From Acidimicrobiales bacterium (GTDB lineage Bacteria; Actinomycetota; Acidimicrobiia; Acidimicrobiales; Palsa-688): a stretch of 9,258 nucleotides of DNA. The position numbers were made by a program, and so were the translations under genes. Below are positions 1 through 4,643 of the stretch, piece after piece; the first letter of the stretch is position 1, and the number at the start of each line of letters is the position of its first letter. The notes below the pieces were generated by a model. The model searched no databases, was not told the DNA's origin, and was given only the letters and a program-made list of their open reading frames with translations. The DNA lies in contig JAFAWZ010000082.1 in assembly GCA_019241495.1 (NCBI GenBank), positions 1 through 9,258 on the forward strand, given 5' to 3'.

Positions 1-745
1 ACACCAGGCCGCCATCGGCTGCGACCCGACTGGCCTGCAACCCGATCTGCCAAGCAGCCGGACCCAACGCCTGGACGTGCAGGTATGAGAGGTGGGCTGC
101 GCCGGCCACGTCGAGCTCGGTGACCGGGACCACCAGGCAACCGGCCGGGCCGGCCACCACCTCGAGGACCTGGGCCTCGGCGGACTCACCGACGCGCAGG
201 AGGATCCTCGGAAAAAGGGCCAGATCGTCCCCGGTGCACCAATGGACGATGACGACAGGCGAGGCGGCTGACCCCGGCGCCACCGTGATCAGCAATGGGT
301 CGGGAGCGAAGGCCCGGTTCAAGGTGGCCAGGGCGTCGGGCTCACCGGCCAGCTCACCGAGCGGCTCGGGGCCGGCGCCCGCGGCCGACAGGCGATCGAC
401 GGTCACTTCCCCACCCACCCCGCGCACGCGCGTGACGAAGCCGTCGCGCGTCTCGACAACGGTGGCCCCTGACCCAACCGCGCCCAGCAGCGCTGTCAAA
501 TCGAGCAGCCCAGGCACGTCGAGAGATCCCGCCGCCGCGCTGGTGATCGGTGCCGCCCCCGGCGGCTCGATGGCCGGGCCGAAACGGTCGAGGTCCAGGG
601 CCTCGATCCGGCTGTAGCGCCACTCCTCGGCGGCCGAGGTCGGCAGCTCGGAAGCGGTGAACCGCTCCAGCGCGGCCTGGCGGTCCGAGGCCAACCAGCC
701 CGGTCCGCCGAGCGCGGCGGCAGACTCAGCAGAGAACGACGGCAT
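1..745 (-). CDS. sufD: Fe-S cluster assembly protein SufD (partial, C-terminus outside window)
   Basis: SufD is the scaffold partner of SufB in the cytosolic SufBCD complex, which assembles Fe-S clusters with sulfur from SufS. I translated the minus strand by hand: the frame is open from an ATG at 745 to the left edge, giving 248 residues. The N-terminus has the typical SufD stretch EEWRYSRIEAL (about residues 40-50). The visible C-terminal part, with FPRILLRVGESAEAQVLE followed by VTELDVAGAAHLSYLHVQ, is the start of the SufB/SufD beta-helix core. About 130-200 residues should lie beyond the edge. The ATG comes 3 bases after the stop of the upstream gene, with AGGA seven bases before it, so translation is probably coupled. 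The region corresponding to the usual N-terminal helical domain is Ala/Gly-rich and poorly conserved. Assignment is firm; only length and C-terminal residues are unknown. Confidence 0.93.
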   Translation of the reverse strand, partial: MPSFSAESAAALGGPGWLASDRQAALERFTASELPTSAAEEWRYSRIEALDLDRFGPAIEPPGAAPITSAAAGSLDVPGLLDLTALLGAVGSGATVVETRDGFVTRVRGVGGEVTVDRLSAAGAGPEPLGELAGEPDALATLNRAFAPDPLLITVAPGSAASPVVIVHWCTGDDLALFPRILLRVGESAEAQVLEVVAGPAGCLVVPVTELDVAGAAHLSYLHVQALGPAAWQIGLQASRVAADGGLV

Positions 746-748
746 CAA

Positions 749-1237
749 CTAGTCCTGGGGAAGCTCGACGACGACGCGAGTTGGATCGTCGGGGTCGTAG
801 CGGACCGGGACGGTCCCGCCAACCCTGACCCGGCTGCGGGCCTGCGGGGTCTGGAAGGCGATGCGCACCGTCGCCTCGAAAGGAGGACCCTTGGTCGGCT
901 CGACGCGCAAGGTGAGCCGGCTGCGGGTGACCGGCCCGATGGTCCGCTCGTCGACCACCGAGATGACCTTGGCCTCGGTGGATTCTCCCGTCCGCAGCAG
1001 GTCCGACCCCTTCAGCTCGGGGTCGGGCACATCCGGGGCGGCCGGCGGGGGGCCGTCGGCCGCGGTGGGGTCATGGCCGCTGCGGGCGCGCGGTCTACGG
1101 ATAGGTGACGGCCCGGAGGGGCGCGGGGGTCGGGGAACCCGTGGGGCGGTGGACTGGCCTCGCTGGCTCTCCAAGGCCATCGACGCACCAGCCACCGCGA
1201 TCACCAGCACGACCGCGAGGGCGATGGCGGCCGTCAC
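749..1237 (-). CDS. Membrane-anchored protein of unknown function inside the suf operon (DUF3592-like C-terminal domain)
   Basis: A 162-residue protein lying between sufB and sufD. It starts with one hydrophobic helix (about residues 2-20, Ala/Val/Leu-rich), then a Pro/Arg-rich low-complexity linker (about 25-75). The C-terminal beta-rich domain (about 80-160) contains GESTEAKVISVVDERTIG, RLTLRVEPTKGPPFEATV and VPVRYDPDDPTRVVVEL. That last pattern, ending in a 'G..VPVRYDP.DP.RV' stretch, resembles small DUF3592/OB-like domains of actinobacterial membrane proteins; the likeness is from memory and its function is unknown. I prefer the GTG at 1237, which overlaps the sufB stop (TAGTG). An in-frame GTG at 1282 would add 15 residues including a basic RLHR before the helix, but those codons (GCT, GAT, AGA, CCA, GGA) are unlike the GC-ending codons of the rest. 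Coupling to sufB and sufD implies co-expression with Fe-S assembly; a role there is inference. Confidence 0.8.
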   Translation of the reverse strand: MTAAIALAVVLVIAVAGASMALESQRGQSTAPRVPRPPRPSGPSPIRRPRARSGHDPTAADGPPPAAPDVPDPELKGSDLLRTGESTEAKVISVVDERTIGPVTRSRLTLRVEPTKGPPFEATVRIAFQTPQARSRVRVGGTVPVRYDPDDPTRVVVELPQD

Positions 1238-2640
1238 TACCCGATGGAGCCTTCCATCTGGAGCTCTATCAGCCGGCTCCACTCCACCGCGTACTCCATG
1301 GGCAGCGTGCGGGTGACCGGCTCGATGAAACCGTTGACGATCATGCTCATGGCCTGCTGCTCGGACAGGCCCCGGCTCATCAGATAGAACAGCTGGTCGT
1401 CGCCCACCTTCGACACAGTGGCCTCGTGGCCGACCTGGGCGTCCTGCTCGCCGAACTCGATGTACGGGTAAGTGTCGCTACGGGAGAGGTCGTCGAGGAG
1501 GAGGGCGTCGCAGCGCACGAAGCTCTTCGACTTGCGCGCCCCCTCCTCGAAGCGGACCAGGCCGCGGTAGGAGGTACGCCCGGCGTCTTTCGAGATCGAC
1601 TTCGAGATGATGGTGGAGCTCGTCTCGGGGGCAGCGTGCACCATCTTGGCCCCCGCGTCTTGATGCTGGCCCGGGCCGGCGTAGGCCACCGACAGCACCT
1701 CTCCCGACGCCTTCGGTCCCATGAGGTAGACCGCCGGGTACTTCATGGTGAGCCGGGAGCCGATGTTCCCGTCGATCCACTCCATGTGGGCCTCGGCGTC
1801 GCAGCGGGCCCGCTTGGTGACGAGGTTGTAGACGTTGTTCGACCAGTTCTGGATGGTCGTGTAGGTGACGCGGCTCGACGGCTTGCAGATGATCTCGACC
1901 ACCGCCGAGTGCAACGAGTCACTGCTGTAGACGGGGGCGGAGCAGCCCTCGATATAGTGGACCTGGGCCCCCTCGTCAGCGATGATCAAGGTGCGCTCGA
2001 ACTGGCCCATGTTCTCCGAGTTGATCCGGAAGTAGGCCTGGAGGGGCATCTCGACCTTGACCCCGGGGGGCACGTAGATGAAGCTCCCGCCGGACCAGAC
2101 CGCGGTGTTGAGGGCGGCGAACTTGTTGTCATTGGCGGGGATCACCGAGCCGAAGTACCGCTTCACCAGGTCCGGGTACTCCCGCAGCGCGGTGTCCATG
2201 TCGCAGAACAGGACGCCCTGGGCCTCGAGGTCCTCCCGGTTCTTGTGGTAGACGACCTCGCTCTCGTACTGCGCGGTGACCCCGGCCAGGTACTTGCGCT
2301 CGGCTTCGGGGATGCCCAGCTTGTCGTAAGTCGACTTGACCGACTCGGGGAGCTGGTCCCAGGCGCTCACCTGCTGCTCGATCGGCTTGATGTAGTAGAA
2401 GATGTTGGAGAAGTCGATCCCGGACATGTCGCCACCCCAAGTGGGCATGGGTCGCCGCTCGAAGTGGCGCAGGGCCTTGAGCCGCTTCTGGGTCATCCAG
2501 TCCGGCTCGCCCTTCATCCAGGACATCTCGCTGACGATCTGCTGCGAGAGGCCCCTCTTGGGTTTGAAGACGTAGAAGTCCTCGACGTCACTCCAACCCA
2601 GCTTGTAACGGCCAAGATCCAGTTCCGAGGTCGTCGCCAT
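1237..2640 (-). CDS. sufB: Fe-S cluster assembly protein SufB
   Basis: SufB is the core scaffold of the SufBC2D complex, accepting sulfur and building nascent Fe-S clusters in the cytosol. The 467-residue product is full length for an actinobacterial SufB. Recognisable blocks are LSQQIVSEMSWMKGEPDWM near residue 31, the SGGSFIYVPPGVKVEMPLQ beta-helix entry, and GARKSKSFVRCDALLLDD plus AQVGHEATVSKV near the C-terminus. Cys377 and His405 are 28 residues apart, the same spacing as the functional Cys405/His433 pair of E. coli SufB, and Glu406 follows. The end, LSEQQAMSMIVNGFIEPV, is canonical. The ATG at 2640 has AAGGG about nine bases upstream. It is the first gene of the visible operon (sufB, unknown gene, sufD); no sufR-like regulator sits directly upstream, where many actinobacteria have one. 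A 525-codon open frame on the other strand is only a GC-driven shadow. Confidence 0.97.
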   Translation of the reverse strand: MATTSELDLGRYKLGWSDVEDFYVFKPKRGLSQQIVSEMSWMKGEPDWMTQKRLKALRHFERRPMPTWGGDMSGIDFSNIFYYIKPIEQQVSAWDQLPESVKSTYDKLGIPEAERKYLAGVTAQYESEVVYHKNREDLEAQGVLFCDMDTALREYPDLVKRYFGSVIPANDNKFAALNTAVWSGGSFIYVPPGVKVEMPLQAYFRINSENMGQFERTLIIADEGAQVHYIEGCSAPVYSSDSLHSAVVEIICKPSSRVTYTTIQNWSNNVYNLVTKRARCDAEAHMEWIDGNIGSRLTMKYPAVYLMGPKASGEVLSVAYAGPGQHQDAGAKMVHAAPETSSTIISKSISKDAGRTSYRGLVRFEEGARKSKSFVRCDALLLDDLSRSDTYPYIEFGEQDAQVGHEATVSKVGDDQLFYLMSRGLSEQQAMSMIVNGFIEPVTRTLPMEYAVEWSRLIELQMEGSIG

Positions 2641-2682
2641 CGGGCATCACCCTTCGAGTTACGCGGGATTTCTCCTACGTAG

Positions 2683-2710
2683 ATAGTAACAAACCCCCGG
2701 TCTTAGACCG
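2683..2710 (-). promoter_or_regulatory. Candidate sufB promoter -10 box and overlapping palindromic operator
   Basis: Reading the minus strand, TACTAT (2688-2683) fits a TANNNT -10 box and lies 43 bases before the sufB ATG. Ten bases further upstream is a perfect interrupted palindrome, CGGTCT-N-AGACCG (2698-2710), which would sit in the spacer/-35 region where a repressor could block polymerase. No good TTGACA -35 box is visible. The palindrome does not match the SufR or IscR sites I remember, and 6-bp arms occur by chance a few times in a window this size, so both parts are tentative. Confidence 0.35.
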
Positions 2711-2721
2711 ACGGGAATCAG

Positions 2722-2851
2722 CTCAGAAGCTGTCGCAAACTACCTCCCAGGTGGGAGAAGGCGGCGGCTCGCCCAATCCTGGGTGCGAGGAAGTCGGTCA
2801 ACGACGAGCCGCCGCCTTCTCCCTCCCGCCCAGTTTGTGGCAGCTTCTCAG
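2722..2851. repeat. Long imperfect inverted repeat PAL1 between the small membrane gene and sufB
   Basis: The arms at 2722-2771 and 2805-2851 are largely complementary. The inner 19 bp pair perfectly (2753-2771 with 2805-2823; GAAGGCGGCGGCTCG core). The outer blocks pair in 10 of 11 positions (2722-2732 with 2841-2851) and 7 of 9 (2733-2741 with 2832-2840), separated by a mismatched patch of 11 versus 8 bases. The 33-base loop contains a small CCCA/TGGG hairpin, and the left arm contains its own CTCCC/GGGAG hairpin. The right outer arm covers the stop codon of the 2848-3033 gene. A terminator role for that gene is possible, but no T-run follows the stem on the minus strand. No protein reading frame explains it. 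Confidence 0.85.
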
Positions 2852-3033
2852 GGCGACGACTTCACCGGCCGCAAACCGGCCAGCGCCACGCCCACCACCA
2901 TGGCGCAGCCCACGCCGAAGACGATCCACTTGGTCACATCGGGCGTGACCCAGATGGAACCGACCATGGGCGAGGCCGCCATGAGCAGGGCGAAGAGCCA
3001 CTCACCCGGGGACTGTTGCGCCGTCAACCGCAT
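2848..3033 (-). CDS. Small two-helix membrane protein (SPW-repeat-like)
   Basis: A 61-residue protein with two hydrophobic segments, about residues 11-28 (WLFALLMAASPMVGSIWV) and 36-54 (WIVFGVGCAMVVGVALAGL), joined by a short polar turn. The arrangement G-x-W-L...SPM in helix 1 and a Gly/Val-rich helix 2 resembles the short SPW-repeat membrane proteins of actinobacteria; that match is tentative and the family has no known biochemical role. The start is supported by a TATGCT -10 box (3045-3040) six bases before the ATG, suggesting a leaderless transcript. The stop codon lies in the outer arm of PAL1. It is divergent from the MhuD-like gene with only 62 bases between the starts. A competing plus-strand frame over 2783-3046 has no protein-like features. 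Confidence 0.65.
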   Translation of the reverse strand: MRLTAQQSPGEWLFALLMAASPMVGSIWVTPDVTKWIVFGVGCAMVVGVALAGLRPVKSSP

Positions 3034-3039
3034 AGGCGA

Positions 3040-3045
3040 AGCATA
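3040..3045 (-). promoter_or_regulatory. Leaderless -10 box for the small membrane protein
   Basis: Minus-strand TATGCT fits TANNNT, with six bases (TCGCCT) between it and the ATG at 3033, so transcription would begin at or next to the start codon. No clear -35 element is seen. Confidence 0.5.
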
Positions 3046-3082
3046 AGCGAGGCCGGCCTCCGCCGGAAAACCGGGAACCTCC

Positions 3083-3088
3083 TAGGCT
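3083..3088 (+). promoter_or_regulatory. Leaderless -10 box for the MhuD-like gene
   Basis: TAGGCT is followed by exactly seven bases and then the ATG at 3096, the classic spacing for an actinobacterial leaderless mRNA starting at the A of ATG. It agrees with the lack of a strong ribosome binding site (only GGA/TGG nearby). No TTGACA-like -35 box is visible. Confidence 0.5.
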
Positions 3089-3095
3089 GGATGGC

Positions 3096-3407
3096 ATGTC
3101 GATCATCAGGATCAACGCCATCGAGGTCGGCCCCGACCAGGGCGACGAGCTGGCCCGGCGTTTCGCCGCCCGGGCCGGGGCGGTGGACAGCGCGGCCGGC
3201 TTCGAGGGCTTCGAGCTGCTCCGCCCCACCGACGGTCGCAGCACCTGGCTGGTGGTGACCCGGTGGAAGGACGAGCAGTCCTTCAACGATTGGGTGGCCT
3301 CCCCCGCGTTCGCCCATGGACACAGGGGCGCCGATGCGCCATCCGGTAACCGGCCCGTCGCCGTCCACAGCGAGCTGTGGTGCTACGAGGTCGAGAAGCT
3401 GAGCTGA
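3096..3407 (+). CDS. MhuD/IsdG-like heme-degrading monooxygenase (ABM domain)
   Basis: A 103-residue protein of the antibiotic-biosynthesis-monooxygenase fold, close to mycobacterial MhuD (about 105 residues), which cleaves heme to release iron. The start MSIIRINAIEV parallels MhuD's, placing the active-site Asn at position 7. GFEGFELLRPTDG and WLVVTRWKDEQSFNDW follow, with Trp66 at the MhuD catalytic position. The heme-ligand region SPAFAHGHRGAD carries His74 and His76; MhuD uses His75 in a similar but slightly longer AxAAHAGH stretch, so one of these is the likely iron ligand. Such enzymes act as cytosolic dimers with two sites. It heads a plus-strand pair with the YihY-like gene 21 bases downstream. 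Lying next to the suf operon, it suggests a local iron/Fe-S theme. Other ABM proteins oxidise quinones, but Asn7/Trp66/His argue for heme. Confidence 0.87.
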   Translation: MSIIRINAIEVGPDQGDELARRFAARAGAVDSAAGFEGFELLRPTDGRSTWLVVTRWKDEQSFNDWVASPAFAHGHRGADAPSGNRPVAVHSELWCYEVEKLS

Positions 3408-3428
3408 CGGCCGGTCCGGGCATCGCCG

Positions 3429-4361
3429 ATGGAGAAGCTGATCGCCCGCCTCGACGAGCTGCAGCGCCGTAACCGACCTGTTGCCTTCCTCTGGGCCGTG
3501 CAGAAGAAGTTCAACGACGACCAGGGCGGGCATCTCGCCGCCCTCATCACCTACTACGGCTTCCTCTCCGTCTTCCCGTTGCTGCTGGCCGCCTTCACGA
3601 TCGTCGCCTACGTCCTGGCGGGAGATCAATCAGCGGTGAGCTCCCTCGAGAGGCACATCGGCAGCTACCCCATCATCGGGACGGCGGCAAGGGAGCTGGA
3701 AGGCAAGTCGCTCGAGGGATCGCCGATCGCCCTCGCGGTGGGTGTGCTGGGCCTGATCTGGGGGGCTCAGGGCTTGGCCCAGATCGCCCAGTACTCCATG
3801 GACGAGGCGTGGAACGTGGCCCATACCCAAAGACCGGGCTTCGTGCCCCGGTTGCTCCGCACCCTGGCGTGGTACTCCATCTTCGGGGTCGGGGTGCTGG
3901 CATCCACCTTCGTCTCCTCCCTCGGATCCTGGCTCCATTGGAACGGCGGCCCGGCCCTCTCGAGCCTGCTCGCCTTCGTCGTGAGCATCGCCCTCTTCAC
4001 GTCGTCGTTCTGGATCCTGAGCCCCCCGGGCGTGGGGATCGGGGACCACTTGCCCGGCGCGATCGCAGCCGGGGCAGCTTGGTCCATCCTGACCGGCGTG
4101 GGGGTCGGCCTGGCCCACAGGCTGGCTCACACCAACGCCCTGTACGGGACCTTCGCCCCCATCCTCGGGTTCCTCGCCATCATCTACCTCACCGCCCGGA
4201 TCACCGTCTTGAGCATCGAGGCCAACGTCGTGCGACGGCACCGTCTGTGGCCGCGCTCGCTGACCGACAAGGATCTGACCCCGGCCGACTGCCAGCAACT
4301 CGAGAGCCTCGCTACCCGCCAGGCCCGGATCCGGCCCGAGAGTGTGAGGGTCGACTTCTAA
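3429..4361 (+). CDS. YihY/BrkB-family inner membrane protein
   Basis: A 310-residue polytopic protein of the YihY/virulence-factor BrkB family (once mis-called RNase BN); the molecular function is not established, and transport or envelope roles have been proposed. Six hydrophobic segments are visible at about residues 35-64, 98-121, 144-166, 177-197, 208-230 and 240-262. The family signatures are present: GHLAALITYYGFLSVFPLLL in helix 1 and NALYGTFAPILGFLAIIY in the last helix, followed by a basic VVRRHRLWPR cytosolic end. Charged stretches before helix 1 and after helix 6 put both termini in the cytosol. The start ATG at 3429 is 21 bases after the MhuD-like stop with only a weak ribosome binding site, so co-transcription from the upstream leaderless promoter is likely. 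Confidence 0.93.
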   Translation: MEKLIARLDELQRRNRPVAFLWAVQKKFNDDQGGHLAALITYYGFLSVFPLLLAAFTIVAYVLAGDQSAVSSLERHIGSYPIIGTAARELEGKSLEGSPIALAVGVLGLIWGAQGLAQIAQYSMDEAWNVAHTQRPGFVPRLLRTLAWYSIFGVGVLASTFVSSLGSWLHWNGGPALSSLLAFVVSIALFTSSFWILSPPGVGIGDHLPGAIAAGAAWSILTGVGVGLAHRLAHTNALYGTFAPILGFLAIIYLTARITVLSIEANVVRRHRLWPRSLTDKDLTPADCQQLESLATRQARIRPESVRVDF

Positions 4362-4362
4362 A

Positions 4363-4383
4363 GGTCGCTAAGTGCCTGCGACC
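4363..4383. terminator. Weak hairpin between convergent genes
   Basis: GGTCGC (4363-4368) pairs perfectly with GCGACC (4378-4383) around a nine-base loop, directly after the YihY-family stop and before the stop of the convergent 4399-4605 gene. Neither side has a T-run, so a bidirectional terminator role is only suggested by position. Confidence 0.35.
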
Positions 4384-4398
4384 GGACTGCGGCGGGCG

Positions 4399-4605
4399 CT
4401 AGGACCGGAACCCGAACAACTCGGCGTGCATGGCGAGCGCCGCCTGGCGGACGCCCGGATCGGTCAGCGATCCGACGAACACGGCCACCCGCCCGGGTCC
4501 GGGGCTGATCTGGCCGATGGGGGCCGCATCGGGATCCACCATGAGCACGACCGACTCTCCGGCCGCGACAAGAGCCCGGGCTGCTGCCTCATCGTCGACG
4601 ACCAC
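4399..4605 (-). CDS. Small protein of unknown function
   Basis: A 68-residue acidic/hydrophobic protein: VVVDDEAAARALVAAGESV, then VLMVDPDAAPIGQ, PGRVAVFVGSL and a helical end QAALAMHAELFGFRS. I do not recognise a family. The alternating beta-strand and helix pattern suggests a small alpha/beta fold. Codons end almost always in G or C, as in neighbouring genes, which argues that it is real. An in-frame TTG at 4638 would add 11 residues, but those codons (TCT, ACT, CCA, GTA, CCT, ACA) look non-coding. The GTG at 4605 is preferred because a TACCTT -10-like box (4619-4614) lies eight bases upstream, giving an almost leaderless transcript. It diverges from oligopeptidase B, whose ATG is 38 bases away, and converges on the YihY-like gene. 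Confidence 0.6.
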   Translation of the reverse strand: MVVDDEAAARALVAAGESVVLMVDPDAAPIGQISPGPGRVAVFVGSLTDPGVRQAALAMHAELFGFRS

Positions 4606-4643
4606 GCCTGTGCAAGGTACTGGCTGGGGAGTAGACAAGCTGC

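Noticed and set aside
1105..2682. 525-codon open frame on the plus strand opposite sufB
   Set aside because: It is antisense to an unmistakable SufB, is rich in Leu/Val/Asp/Arg as expected for a complement of high-GC coding sequence, and shows no recognisable domain.
2722..2851. Integron attC site or insertion-sequence end
   Set aside because: No RYYYAAC/GTTRRRY pair at the arm tips, no integrase or transposase nearby, and no flanking target duplication.
2783..3046. Plus-strand frame overlapping PAL1 and the small membrane gene
   Set aside because: It begins in the PAL1 loop, has no protein-like pattern, and the opposite strand encodes two clean membrane helices with a well-placed -10 box.
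3024..4298. Minus-strand open frames (3024-3629 and 3630-4298) opposite the MhuD-like and YihY-like genes
   Set aside because: Low-complexity Gly/Glu/Arg/Pro sequence without motifs; the plus-strand products are clear family members.
4606..4638. TTG at 4638 as start of the small unknown gene
   Set aside because: The 11 extra codons use A/T-ending triplets unlike the rest of the gene, and the GTG at 4605 has a -10-like box at leaderless distance.
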